From NCBI RefSeq assembly GCF_035594125.1, contig NC_087171.1, positions 19,184,267 through 19,248,266 on the forward strand: 64,000 nucleotides of DNA. The letters run 5' to 3'. Position numbers and translations under genes: made by a program. A model generated the notes under the pieces. It saw nothing but the letters and a program-made list of their open reading frames with translations, was not told the origin of the DNA and made no database searches. This DNA is from Scylla paramamosain (taxonomy: Eukaryota; Arthropoda; Malacostraca; Decapoda; Portunidae). Shown in pieces: positions 27,901-39,330 of this stretch; the first letter of the stretch is position 1, and each line of letters begins with the position of its first letter.

Positions 27901-29154
27901 GGTGGATTGTTCTTTATCAGATCACAGTCAGGTTTCTCATGGCAGCCAAAGGCAGCTCAGCATGTAGAAAAGGAGGAGGAAGAGGAGGAGGAGAAAGAGA
28001 AGAAAGAAAAGGAGGAGGTGGAGAAGGAAGAAGAGAAAGTGGAGGAAGAGAAAGAAGAGCAAGAGCAAATGCAGGAGCACAAAGAAAGTGATGTGAAAGA
28101 AGAGTGGAGCGAAGATAATGAACTGGAGAAGAAAGAGATCAAGAGAAATGAGAATGGCACTGAGGAAAGTGTGTGGAAAAGAAAAGCAGAAGAAGAGATC
28201 AGCACCAATCAGTCCTCCACAATACTTACTTGGGAAGAACAAGTCTCTTACCCTGTTGGACCTCTGGAAAGAGACTCCTCATTATCAGCTTCTCTTGAAG
28301 GCAGGCTTTCTCTTTTTACCAATACTGAATATGAGGAAGGTGAGGTATTTTGCAGTGAGATTAATGAAGGAAAAGATGTTAAGTACTCTGAAGATAATGA
28401 TAATGAAGCTGAGACAGAGACAGATTTCTTTAATGGCAAAGATCTTAGTTCTGAAGCAATCCGGCAGAGACTATGGAGAGGTGTAAAATCACTCAGTCTA
28501 GATGCTGATGTTTCAATGGACCCTGATGTTTTCTGTTTCCTCATAGAGCAAAGCTCAAAACACTGTAGGAAAAACAAAGATGAAGACAGGAGAACAATGC
28601 CAAAGAGAAGAAACAGTGAAGTAGCTCTTCAAGAGCTTGTTAAAGAAAACACAGAAATTATTGAAAGAATACTGAAGCAAAAATCTCTTGAAAGTGCCAC
28701 ATTAGGGAAAAACTATACCCTACCGAACACCAGTGATGGAGAATCAGGATCACCAAAGGAACCAGAAAAACAATCTGGACTTTCTACATTTATCAAATTA
28801 TTAAGAGAGAAGAGTGAGCGTGAATCATGTCCTGAGCCTGAATCTCACAAGACTTCACCCTCTGACATGGCACCCACCACCACTGAACCACAAGATGGAG
28901 CTGCAAGCTCTGATAGCAGCATCAAAGTCTTGGGAGTAAAGTCCAGCAAGCAGATCTCTCCTCCATACATGAAAAGCCTTACACCTGAGAAAAGATCTGT
29001 TTGTAAGAAAGATGAGAATGTCACCATGTTAAGTCCAACTCAACCAATCACCTTTAATCCTTTTCCAACCAGAAATGTGCCACGCCAACCCAAGGAAATA
29101 ACCGTAAAGTTAGGTCTTTACAGTCCCTCCAAGAAAACAACCACATCGTCATGA
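24986..29154 (+). CDS. TBC1D30: TBC1D30-like Rab GAP, very long terminal coding exon (~1389 residues)
   Basis: This single 4169-bp exon begins in phase 1 after TTGCTCCCAG and stops at TGA 29152-29154. The protein starts with an acidic DDDEGDGD segment. It then becomes a long, probably disordered Ser/Thr/Pro-rich tail full of SP and TP sites (about 25630-25880). A nearly pure Glu/Lys tract follows (27969-28130), likely helical. Two short related motifs occur, LEERIREIFG (26212-26241) and LEERISAILG (27793-27822). The end reads ITFNPFPTRNVPRQPKEI, then KLGLYSPSKK, resembling the human C-terminal PIFSPFPSVKPLRK...NLGLYGP region; this supports orthology at both ends of the gene. Human TBC1D30 is about 900 residues in total, so this tail alone is longer than the whole human protein. 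The reading frame is intact, so it is probably real coding sequence. Confidence 0.95.
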
Positions 29155-29960
29155 AAATCATATTGTTTCATCATTTCATTAAAAACTATAGTTTTTGCCA
29201 TGTATATATGAAAATATTTATATACAATTGTTCTTAGGGCAGCAAATTTTAACTCTACACTCAGATGCCATAACATGACAGTGTATGTATTTCTAAACTA
29301 TGAATAGTTTCAGTTCAGAATTTCCAGGTGATAGTAGAATATAAGCATTGAAATATTGGTGCAGTGAAAAATGGGAGTATCAAAACTAACATGCCTGTGT
29401 GAAACATAATAGAATGGCTCTGTATTTTCTAATGGTGATGTTAAGTTGGAACATTAAATTTTGAGTGAATTTCTTCTAGTGAATCTGTCTACAAACTTCC
29501 ATTATGATTCTAACCTTATAATGTTTTCAAGGCTGAATCGGCTAATAAATATTATGTTTTCAAAGCTGAATCACTGATAAATTATAGACCACTTGATGGT
29601 GCTGTAAAGAATGATGAGGTAACTGATGGAGGTTAAGGAGCATTGAGAATAAATAGGAAAAAAAAAAGAATATGCATCAATATATTGTGAGTAAAATCAA
29701 TTTGAAGTTTGGAAACTGAAACTGAAAATAGTATTGCACATGTTCAACAAAAGAGGACTACATCAGACTGAGCATGAAAAATGTATTCTGATACGAAACT
29801 CATAGTGCATGAATTACAGAGGCAATTATATATAAGTCTTAGGATGTGATATGGCCTAATTCTGTAGTAAATTAGGGATGATGGCATAAACATATAAACA
29901 GAAGGTCTGAAGACTGTTCAAATATATATTCATAAAATAAACATTGAAAAGTTGGAGAAT
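29155..29960 (+). other. 3' untranslated region of the TBC1D30-like gene with candidate poly(A) signals
   Basis: AT-rich sequence after the stop. AATAAA occurs at 29544-29549, near 29650 and at 29936-29941; which is used cannot be told. A short duplicated string (TTTTCAAGGCTGAATC / TTTTCAAAGCTGAATC) lies at about 29523-29575. Confidence 0.6.
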
Positions 29961-30008
29961 TATTATTGTGTTTAAATTTTATTTGATTATTAGAAACAGA
30001 ATACCCAA

Positions 30009-30535
30009 GGGCGTGTTCACACTAGGCAGTTTCACCCGCGCAGTTAAAACCGCAGCGGTGCAATGCATTTTAAGTTAATGCAGGCATTCACACAACTGCG
30101 TTTTTTCCTCTCGCTGCAGTTCCGGCGCAGGTCGAGGTCAATCTTCCACCTGCGCGGAAAATGCGCTGGTTGATTTACATGCATTTGAATTGGAGCATAC
30201 ACACTTAGTTGTTTAAAGGCCACATCGACTTCCTGAAGTAATTGAAAAATTAGCCTCCATTGTCCCTCAACTCTGGGTACAATATCATGAACCATCCCAT
30301 GGGTTAATCTGTCATGTAGAAAAGGTTGAATCCAGTGTTGTCTTTTGTCTCCTGTGTTGTGCTCGTCGTCGATGCAGGAACCAAAGACATACTGCCTCTT
30401 CCGCATAAATGCTGACACTACAGTGGCATGGCTTATGATGCTAGCTAAGGTCAGTGGCACGGCTCCCGCCTGGTGAGACCGCCTCTTGTGGAAAGCTTCA
30501 ACGGTTTGAACCGCGCGCTAGTGTGAACGGGTCCC
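30009..30535 (-). mobile_element. PIF/Harbinger-like DNA transposon remnant with inverted ends and transposase fragment
   Basis: The left end reads GGGCGTGTTCACACTAGGC and the reverse complement of the right end reads GGGACCCGTTCACACTAGC, giving about 18 bp of inverted repeats. On the - strand an open frame (30460-30044) contains DKRQHWIQPFLHDRLTHG and an F-x3-LLQEVDVAFKQL stretch. This recalls the N-terminal part of Harbinger transposases (R-x-WVHPxxxxR, then a Y/F-x-RMS-x-xxFxELL-like motif). The catalytic DDE part is absent. The element is an internally deleted copy downstream of the TBC1D30-like gene. No clear 3-bp target duplication was found. Confidence 0.7.
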
Positions 30536-30659
30536 GTTGACCGACCCTGATATCAAAAAGTAGATGCGTCTTAACTTAAATTTTACCGAATACCCATAGA
30601 TGGAGAGCATTACTAGTTTTAATTATAAGATATAGCATTTTAATAGTAAAGTAAGAAAA

Positions 30660-30806
30660 CAGGTAGTGAATACGTCGCTCCCCCCCTCCTCCCCCCCCTT
30701 CCCCCTAGCACCTGTGGGGTCGTGTCCGCGTCTGCCCCCCAGCCTCCACAGGTTCAGACGGCGCCTCCACACTTGCCACACGCACCCGTGCCTTCTCCGC
30801 CCGCAG
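30660..30806 (+). promoter_or_regulatory. GC/CpG-rich candidate 5' noncoding exon of the C14orf119-like gene
   Basis: In otherwise AT-rich surroundings, this C-rich and CpG-containing stretch ends in CCGCCCGCAG|GTGAGT, a near-perfect splice donor at 30806/30807. The next compatible acceptor is TTTCAG at 33641-33646 or CTGCAG at 33651-33656, just before the copy A start codon. This fits a noncoding first exon with the promoter directly upstream. It is inferred from composition and the donor only. Confidence 0.35.
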
Positions 30807-33645
30807 GTGAGTGACTGTCTGACTTCTCACTCATGTCCAGCAAACGGTAAACGAGTGTCACTTCCCCAGTATGTAATAGGCAGGCAAGCTCCACTCATAA
30901 TTGTGATACCTTGAAGGTAGAGGGCGACTAGTCATGAAACCCGAGGCTGGTAGGATAGCATCACCTGTAGAGTTACTCAAGCGTGATGTTCTGGCTGGCA
31001 CTGATTTGCAGAGTTACAGATTACTGCGATTTATGTTATGTTGGACATTGTGTTGTGTGACATTCAAAGTCAAGTAGGTAGGGGACTATCATGCACTCGG
31101 TACACAAGGACAGACTGGTTGTGGGAGCCATTGTTGTTCTTTTAATTACTGATATGTATTATGTGATGTTTGCCTAACACCCTTGCACTGAATGAAGACG
31201 AAACATGTGACTTTAATTGAGTTTTGGTAAACCAATTTAGTTTTACTTTTTTATTTTATTTGTTTTATTCAACTTTTTTTTTTTATTATATATTGAGTTT
31301 CGTATTAGATATATATTGATCATAAGAAAGATGCTGAGATAAAACTGCAGCTTCGTAAAATGCTCCCATTTCCTTCATCTTTTTCTCCAGTTCACAAGAT
31401 TGAGGAGCTGCTGGGAAAGCAGGGTTGTGGGACTGAAGAAATGAATACTCCATAATAGTAATAAGGGGGCGTTGTCCCACCTGGAAGCCATCAGAGTTTT
31501 GCTGTCTGCCATGGATAATTTTCTCAGCCACATAACAGGGAAGGGTTTTACAAGAAAATATAGAAAACCCTTATAATCACACTGCCATAAGTCAGTCTTG
31601 GCCTTATATCAGTGAAATATGATGTCCTGGAAAATTCAGAATTAAATTATGGGCACTTATGGAGAATAGGCATCCTGGGCTGGCTGAACCCACAGCTTGT
31701 GGAGAATTGGGATCCTGGACTGCTTGGGGTTGTGGCTTGTGGGGAATTGGGGTCCCAGACCGGCTGGGCCTGTGGCTCATGGAAAACTGGGGTCCTGGAC
31801 TGGCTGGCCCTATGGCTTGTGGAGAGTTGGGTTCCGGACTGGCTGGGCCCATGGCTTATGGAGAGTTGGGATCCTGGACCGGCTGGCTCCATTGCTTGTG
31901 GTGAGTTGAGATCCCAGACTGGCTGGGCCCATGGCTAGTGGAGTTGGGATCCAGGACTGGTTGGGTCCATGGCCTATGGAGAATTTGGGTGCCAGACTGG
32001 CTGGGTTAATGTTTTGTGGAGAAATGGGGTCCTGGATTGGCTGGACCCATGACCTGTGGAGAATTGAGGTCCCAGGCTTTGTTTGCCTTCCTTTCTCTTT
32101 GCTGCTCTGCCTATCTCTAACTTTTCTTTGCCAGTTTTCATTAAATTATCAAAGATGATCTGTTTGTGGATTAACTCTCACTAGTCTAGTTAAGTCATGC
32201 ACAGTTCAACTAGGAGAGTGGTATGGAAGTGGGAAGATTTTTGGGATAACTGGTGCAAAAGGTGTTTCAAAACAAAACTGTGATACAATATCTTTATTTT
32301 TCTTGACCTCCCCCCATGCACAAAAAGCTTAGAGATCTGGTGGGAAAATTTAGAAAGCAAGTATGTACTATCCAAGCATTGAATTGCTCCCCCTCCCACA
32401 GTCACACAGCTACCATATGTCCCTCCTTTGGCCCCATGATAGTGATGGATTTTTTAAAACTTAAATCTTAAAAATTCTTCTCTGCTATTATGATTAGTTT
32501 TCAGCAGGTAACATCAGAATTAGAAATATAATAAACAGTGAGATCTGAGACATGGGAACAGTTGTATCTATGTGCTGTTTATTGTACAAAACTATAGTTG
32601 TTCTCAACATCCTAACCATAAAAGGGAATCCCAGGGTTGTGCTGATTGCCATGTGTCAGTTTTGTTGTCATGTAATAATGAGGGGCTTTTCGGTTGTACT
32701 AAATCTAACTAGTCTTACAACTTTCTAACCTTAACTCAGTCTCACCTGCAAAAAAAACTCTAAAAAAAAGGGATCAGTGGACATTGCATGTGGTTAGGAA
32801 AGAAAACTAGATCTAACAACTACAAGGGACATCAGCTTACTTCAGTGGGGGCTGTTGAGAAACTGTCTGGCAGAGCATAGAAATGAACTTACAGTGCACA
32901 TCAAGGAAGGTCATTGAATGTGAGGATGGTTAAAAATGCAATGTTTTCTGAGAATTTGGGGTTGTCTTTTGTGACCAGTCACTTTCCAAGTTATAAAGAA
33001 TATGTACTATCTAAGTTTCTGACTTCAAACATTCATAGAGAACAAAAGTATTTTTATCAGTACCTGAGGGTACTTTTGTACCAATATTTATTTTGTAATG
33101 AAAAGAAGTTACAGATGTTACAATACATTAGTTCTCAGAAATGTGAGAAAGAATAAGAGGAAACATGAGAATGTGCTGTCACAAAGGTGAAACACTCCAT
33201 CTTCAAGGCAGTACCAGCAGCTGTACTGAACATTATTATTGGACTCTTCCTATAACTAACTTTTATGTTTTCTGGATGTGCTCTGTTGTCTGAGAGCTGT
33301 TTTGAGTAGCCAAGCATCCACAGAAACAAGGATACAATTGCTCTGCACTAGATAACTCGTGATTTCAGAGATGAGATCTCATTGTAGGTAAATGATTGAT
33401 GTTAGAACTTGGTTTAATAATTCAGGGATTTCTCAGTGAATCTTTACCTAAGTGAATAAGAGGTTCTCTATGTCACTCTACTCTCTTTCTTGAATAGCAG
33501 GTGTTTCCTGCCTTCCTTTGTATTGGGAGACTCAGCAAACACAACCAGTGTGCTATAAACAGTGTTTGTAAGAAGCCACAGTGCATTGTGAAAAGATTTT
33601 GAAAACTATATCTTACTACTTGGATTTAAGATATACATAATTTCA
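30807..33645 (+). other. Putative first intron of C14orf119-like copy A, with minisatellite
   Basis: AT-rich apart from the 40-bp minisatellite at 31655-32076. No coding exon was recognised. Confidence 0.5.
31655..32076. repeat. 40-bp minisatellite, about 10.5 units
   Basis: The motif CCTGGACTGGCTGG (variants CCCAGAC..., CCAGGAC...) recurs at 31674, 31714, 31754, 31794, 31833, 31873, 31913, 31951, 31991, 32031 and 32071. The spacing is 40 bp with two short units. The unit also carries a GGCCCATGGCTTGTGGAGA-like part. Because 40 is not a multiple of three, successive units shift frame, so all frames give similar Gly/Trp/Leu-rich open frames on + and Ser/Pro/Gln-rich ones on -. These are not genes. 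Confidence 0.93.
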
Positions 33646-33661
33646 GGTGGCTGCAGTATAA

Positions 33662-33799
33662 ATGTCCTTAAGTAGGGAGGAGCAGGAGCTCCGCTGTGTG
33701 TTGAGTTGGTTTGCAAACTGGGAAGATCAGCAGAGAGAGCAATTCCTAAATGCCTTGGTAGAGAAAGCTGTTCCACCGGACATTGACCAACTATTCCAA
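33662..33799 (+). CDS. C14orf119: C14orf119-like protein, copy A, exon 1 (N-terminal half-repeat)
   Basis: The first ATG (33662) follows candidate acceptors at 33646 and 33656. The exon encodes 46 residues and ends in phase 0 at CAA|GTATGA. The core reads VLSWFANWEDQQREQFLNAL then VEKAVPPDIDQLFQ, against human C14orf119 ILHWFANWSGPQRERFLEDL and VAKAVPEKLQPLLD. This is near line-by-line identity in a family I recall as DUF4508. The molecular function of the family is not established. Joined to 36383-36604 it gives a complete 119-residue protein. Confidence 0.92.
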
Positions 33800-34999
33800 G
33801 TATGATCATTAAATTGTCGTTTCTTACTAACAAGTAAAATGAAAGTTGTGTGCTGCTAAAAATTGCTTATTCTGGCATATACAATAACAGCATGATGTAG
33901 CTTATTTCCAGTATAGGGAATTTGAAAAGTAGATTGCAGCCTGCCTATATTTTGTAGTGCAATAAGTTAATTTGAATGTTTGAAATCTGAGAAGATAATC
34001 ACAAATATTTATAATGTAAGTTAATTTAGTGCTATTTGCAGAAGTACTTGTAACATGTTGCATACTTGAAGTCTGTTGAAAAGTATTTCTTCTTATTTAA
34101 GTGCAAGTAATATATAAAAGTGAAGGCCAACTAAAACACAACACAAATATTTGGTGCTGTGCTATATTAACCAGATGCTTAACAACAATAATTTAGTTTG
34201 TATTTATGCAGGTAGGTATAGTATATATATTTATTTTTTTTATTTTTTTTATTTTTTTATTTATTTATTTATTTATTTTTTTGCTTATTTTGTTGAAAAA
34301 TTATATAGTGTAATTCCCACCATTATATTGTCTTGAAAGGCATAGACAAAATAAATTAATTTAGCTCTCAGGGGGACTTCATATGTTAGAGAATCAAATT
34401 ATATGAATTATTATCATTATTATTATTTCATACTCTTCCATAACTTCTCTGTTTTCTTTTTTCTTCTCTTTCAGAAACTATAGATAACCTTTTAGTTTTC
34501 TATATCTCCATAGTCTCCCTCAAGCACAGCTTAACATAATAAACAAGCATAGAAAAATATAAATAAAGAGAGCACTGAAAATTATTTTTCTTTCAAACTA
34601 AGAAAAAACCTAAATAAGACAAAAAAAAAGTGAGACCAGTTAACAGTATAAGGCAACATACATCTACATGCCATTACAAAGGCAAATTCTCAAAAGCCTG
34701 AACCTGAACAAAATGGCAGATTTTATTTTTATAGAATAAGAATCACCGTAATTTTCATCATCACGTTAACTAACAATCTTACGTATCATAGTTTAATTGC
34801 TTCACTCACATATTATTCATGTTACACACCTTGGTCTAGTATTATTGTACTCGGCTATCAATTTGTTCCACTTACCTGTTAACTTTCAGTTAGTGAAATA
34901 ACATTGTCACTAGTCATGTAGTAATTTTGTTTACTCAGAGCCTTTAACAGACCAATCAACTTTGGTTCTGGTTGCCTTCCATAAAAATTTTGCAAATGG

Positions 35000-35213
<214 letters not shown>

Positions 35214-35488
35214 AACTCATTCCATCACCTTTATTTTGAGAAACAACTTTTACAATTATGTTAGTCAGCAACCATCACTTAATGGCAGTTCACCAATCTA
35301 CATGGTTATATTAATATTCAGATTTCTTCAAAGGACCTCTCCCCCTGCTATCAATGATGCATCAACTGGTACTGTAATACTTTCTGCATTTGAATGATTA
35401 ATATAACCAATTATTTTTGCAGACTTGCTTTTATTAGAAACCTGATAAAGATGAGTTTATCTGCTTATAGGTGTAGATTTAGCCATCA

Positions 35489-35632
<144 letters not shown>

Positions 35633-36382
35633 CTTATGTAGCAGGAGACCAGAAATAAATATGAAAACACCGAGAGCCTAGTTGTGAGAATTTAAGTTAT
35701 AGTAACTTCTGGGGAGTGTGCATCATCAGTCCATGTGGATACTATTAGCATAAACACTTAGGATTAATGTTAATGTTTTGTAGCACATAACTACAGTGCA
35801 TCAAGATGTATCACAAGAGATTGTCTTAAAATGAGCATCCCTAGAGAACTGTAGGAGCATATACTGGATCATCCATTAAAAACAGCCAGCAACTACTGCT
35901 AACTTAGCCCATTGTGGATGCCCCATTTTCCCCAGTAGCCCAGATGTATCTTACTTGATCCTTGGAAATAAGAATACAGTGTATGAATTATAGCACAATC
36001 CAGGAAGTTTGAAACAAGTTGCTGAATTGTTCAGGTGCAGCACTTGAAGATGTCTTTGTCTCCTTTAAAAAATTGGGGAGAAAGAGATGATAGGAAGGAT
36101 ATATGCATATTACTGTGGATGTAAAAAGACAAAGATTTAGAAGGATTTAAGAATGAGAAGACTAAATTGAATGGTGTGGCCAGTTCCTTGAGGATGGACA
36201 TGTGTTATGAAAAAAAGGGTCTAATTTCAGCCATGCACTTCCTAATAGACTATATCAGGCTATTACATATTCATTGAGATATACTAAGTTACCATCATCC
36301 CATTTCATTTGATTATACATCTGTTGATCATGTATGTAATAATTTTGTGTATTTGATTTAATTTGGTTATTTTAATTTACAG

Positions 36383-36604
36383 GGACTCAATCAGCTAACT
36401 TTGAATAGCAGCTGCCATTCAATGCTCCAGTGCCAGCTCCGTTTATTCTCTCAATGGTTTGATTCCTGGACCTGCCACCTTCGCAACATACTCCTCTACA
36501 ACCTGCACTGCTACGACCCCAAATTTGTTGAAAAATTTCACACTCTTGTTAACCAGAGGTGTTCCACAGAAGACCAATGTTCTCCAGAGGAAAAGAAAAT
36601 GTGA
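36383..36604 (+). CDS. C14orf119: C14orf119-like protein, copy A, exon 2 (C-terminal half-repeat)
   Basis: The acceptor is TTTTAATTTACAG and the incoming phase is 0. It reads GLNQLTLNSS, then LQCQLRLFSQWFDSWTCHLR and YDPKFVEKFHTLV, and stops at TGA 36602-36604. The human counterpart is ECQLHLWDQWFRGWAEQERN with EPDFVAKFYQAV. The WF-x2-W signature repeats the one in exon 1, so the two exons look like an ancient internal duplication. The short tail (STEDQCSPEEKKM) is charged. An AATAAA lies at 36651-36656. Copy B begins only 94 bp after the stop. Confidence 0.92.
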   Translation, partial: GLNQLTLNSSCHSMLQCQLRLFSQWFDSWTCHLRNILLYNLHCYDPKFVEKFHTLVNQRCSTEDQCSPEEKKM

Positions 36605-36650
36605 AAGGCACTTTTAACTGAAAATATTTGTTACAAATAATCCTTGCTTC

Positions 36651-36656
36651 AATAAA
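36651..36656 (+). terminator. Candidate poly(A) signal of C14orf119-like copy A
   Basis: AATAAA 47 bp after the copy A stop codon and 43 bp before the copy B start codon. Confidence 0.6.
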
Positions 36657-36698
36657 TATTTTTCTGCTGTTTATTGGCATTGAGATCTATCAACAAAA

Positions 36699-36896
36699 AT
36701 GCCACAACAACATACAACTGCAGACCAAGTAAATTTTTTGAGCCAGTGGTTTATGTCATGGTCAGAAATGCAGAGGGAAGATTTCTTGCCTGTACTGACA
36801 CAAGCTTATCAACCTAAAGATAATCTGAATGGCCTTGTTGGAGGTTATGAGTCCCTGACCTCACAAGGCAGAAGACCATCTCTCTTTGACTGTCAG
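36699..36896 (+). CDS. C14orf119: C14orf119-like protein, copy B, exon 1
   Basis: The ATG at 36699 is in an A-rich context (CAAAAATG). The exon encodes 66 residues ending SLFDCQ, with donor CAG|GTAAGT in phase 0. The core NFLSQWFMSWSEMQREDFLP matches the N-terminal half-repeat of the family. RRPSLFDCQ matches human RPPSIFECQ better than copy A does. The boundary lies after the Cys-Gln, whereas in copy A the intron lies about 20 codons earlier. No promoter was recognised between the copies. A weak acceptor-like site (GGCATTGAG, to 36683) means that splicing from an upstream exon is possible. Confidence 0.9.
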
Positions 36897-38541
36897 GTAA
36901 GTTAGATCATGTTTTAATTTTTCTTAACCATTATATGATTGTAATAAGAGAGATGAAAATGAAGTTGGTGATATTGAAGTGGAAATGTATATAAATGAAT
37001 AATTCTTTTTACAGTTCATACAAATGAATCATATTTGCATAAAATGAATGAGATTGAGTTATCATTATGATGATTCTTATCTGGCCCAATATCCAAGATG
37101 ATGGTAAGGTTGATACTCTGAATAGTGGAGATAGATATGGAAGATATCAGTGTTAGGGACTTGCAAAACAGCAGATTAAAGTGCTACAGCTTGGTGGAGG
37201 TATAGCACCACAGTGGTATCTGTCTCTTCTTGATTTGATCTCAATATGGATCCCTTTCACTTTAACCTAGATCATGTGAATTGTATGTAATACCATCATC
37301 TGTTAAGAAATCATTAGAATATTTTCAGAACATCAATGTCATTCCCTTCTTGTGGTGTTTAGTTAATGGATTCCATTACTTGTATCCATTTTTTGTAACC
37401 ATATAGTGAACTCTTCTTTGTGTGATAGCAACTACTGTTCCACAATTCTTGTGTCTGGATGCTGTCTCTTTGCTCCCCTTACTCAAAGAAGGAGCTGGCA
37501 GAGCTAATAAAGAAATTAAAATCTGCAAGGTTTCCTGGTTTTCCTGGCTGGCTCATATACAGTGTCTGAGTGGTCTTTTCTGGCTCTGTTCTGAGTGGTC
37601 TTTTCTGGCTCTGTTTTTCCTGTTCATTAAATTCTGCTCATAGGAATTAAAGGAGAAAAGGAAGTTTCTGATGACTTGTCAAGAAGGAGGGTTTTGGTGA
37701 GAATGTGCAAATGAATCTGATTTTGGTATTCTTAAAACTTCTTATAGATTTAATACTTTCACATTGTACTTTACTAAGAAAATGCAACAAAGTTCTAGAG
37801 AAACCTGGCATTTCAACTGCTAAATTATGCTATTTTTGAAAAGTTAAATCTGAAAAGATGTAAGTAAACAAATGTGTATTCACCTTTCTTTAGATGGAGT
37901 TTTGCTAGACATTTTTCTCTTATGATTCCATTTGCAAGAAATTCTGTCTTGTGACTTGATCAAAGAAACTTCTGTCTCTCATTTTGGAAATCCTTTCTGA
38001 TAAAGGATTCTTTGAGGTCTTTCCATAATATTTATGCACAAAGAGCATCATATCTAGCCCCTAGTTCTAATGCATGAGAAATCCTCTAATTTAACATAAG
38101 CCACTCCCAGTAGGTGGGAACATCTCATCCCATACACAATCCCAATGGGGGACCTGTATATAGAGTCCTCCACCAGATGTCTCACAGTTCACCTTGCCAT
38201 TGAGCTCAAAACACCCCCTAATTACCTTGACTTATCTTTGTCCTTCAAGAAGCACTTCATCAAATTATCAGCACACACAAATGATGTAGTCAATAAATTT
38301 CATAGCAAAAGTTATTAAATTTTCCTGAAAACCATTTCAGATTGTTCAACACCCTGTAATGCAGCAAAGTTTTAGCTTTGAATATTATAACTCCCAGTGA
38401 TTTTCTGGTCAATTCTACATCATGAAATAGTGAATTGAAATCACTTGTTAATTTTTTATATCATTTGTGCATAACTTCAGGTATAATCTTAGTCTTGCTT
38501 GAAATTGTGTCATTAATAGTTGCTCATACCTACACCAACAG
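36897..38541 (+). other. Intron of C14orf119-like copy B
   Basis: AT-rich. Contains a local tandem duplication at about 37567-37615 (GAGTGGTCTTTTCTGGCTCT twice). No exon was recognised. Confidence 0.75.
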
Positions 38542-39084
38542 ATGAAGTTGTTCCATGAATGGTTTGGTGCTTGGACTGAGACTGAGCGGCAGACTCTGCT
38601 GGAACATTTACGGGAGGTGGATCCAGAGTTTATGCATCAATATGAGAAAAGGCTGAAGGGTGAAACTTCTCAGGAAGAGACCACTCAGCCTGAGTGTGCA
38701 GGAGATGAAGGCCATAATCCCCCCAGTTCTCTCAGCTCACCACCCAGCACCTTGCCACGCTCCCACAGTCCCCATGACTCAGGCTTGGATGAGCCATCAA
38801 CTGACACAGAGCATGCAGATCCTCAGAGTCTTGACTCAGGCCATGATAAGGAGGACACAACCCCTACTGGTCATTCAGCAGTGGATGATGTCTCCACATC
38901 AACTGTAGGGAAATTTGAAACAAATGTTGCTGCTTGTAAAAATGATGATCAGGAGAAGGATGTGTACAACATGGATGACCTAGCAAATGGACTTCACGAT
39001 TCTCAAAATATTACAAGGGTAAATGTACCAGGGCCTGGGGAGATCGCTTCACCCGCAACTTGTGAAGCAGTAGCAGAGCACTAA
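38542..39084 (+). CDS. C14orf119: C14orf119-like protein, copy B, exon 2 with long acidic Ser/Pro tail
   Basis: The acceptor is CTACACCAACAG and the incoming phase is 0. The first 40 residues complete the family domain: MKLFHEWFGAWTETERQTLL then EHLREVDPEFMHQYEKR, against human LHLWDQWFRGWAEQERNEFV and EPDFVAKFYQ. After this comes a tail of about 140 residues rich in Ser, Pro, Asp, Glu and His, with SP/TP sites and repeated DSGxD-like elements (HDSGLDEPS, LDSGHDKED). It is likely disordered and absent from copy A and from the human protein. Copy B totals 246 residues. TAA is at 39082-39084. Confidence 0.9.
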   Translation: MKLFHEWFGAWTETERQTLLEHLREVDPEFMHQYEKRLKGETSQEETTQPECAGDEGHNPPSSLSSPPSTLPRSHSPHDSGLDEPSTDTEHADPQSLDSGHDKEDTTPTGHSAVDDVSTSTVGKFETNVAACKNDDQEKDVYNMDDLANGLHDSQNITRVNVPGPGEIASPATCEAVAEH

Positions 39085-39330
39085 TTTTCCATTGTTGAAA
39101 CACAACCTATTGATTAACCTTTTTTTTTCTTTTATTTATTTATTTATTTATTTATTTTTAACACCTTGGAAATCTGAGTTGCTTGTGTTTCTTATATTTA
39201 AATATCCAAGATATTCCTAAGAAGTTAATGGAAATGCTTTCACATCATATTCAGTCGCGTAATCACTGTTTCTCTAATTTTCTGTAATTAAATGCTGGAA
39301 CAAAACCAAACCTGAATATTAAAAAAAAAA
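39085..39330 (+). other. 3' untranslated region of C14orf119-like copy B
   Basis: T-rich sequence with (TTTA)n, a variant ATTAAA at 39287-39292 and a run of 21 A from 39320 onward. The end of the transcript cannot be fixed. Confidence 0.4.

Noticed and set aside
27937..28242. Leu/Phe-rich frames on the - strand opposite the Glu/Lys tract
   Set aside because: They are antisense shadows of the TBC1D30-like exon.
31655..32076. CRISPR-like array
   Set aside because: Direct repeats are contiguous with no unique spacers, in a eukaryotic intron; it is a minisatellite.
31604..32158. Several overlapping Gly/Trp/Pro-rich open frames on both strands
   Set aside because: All are readings of the 40-bp minisatellite in different registers.
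38660..38908. 82-codon frame overlapping copy B exon 2 in another register
   Set aside because: It is a shadow of the well-supported copy B coding frame.
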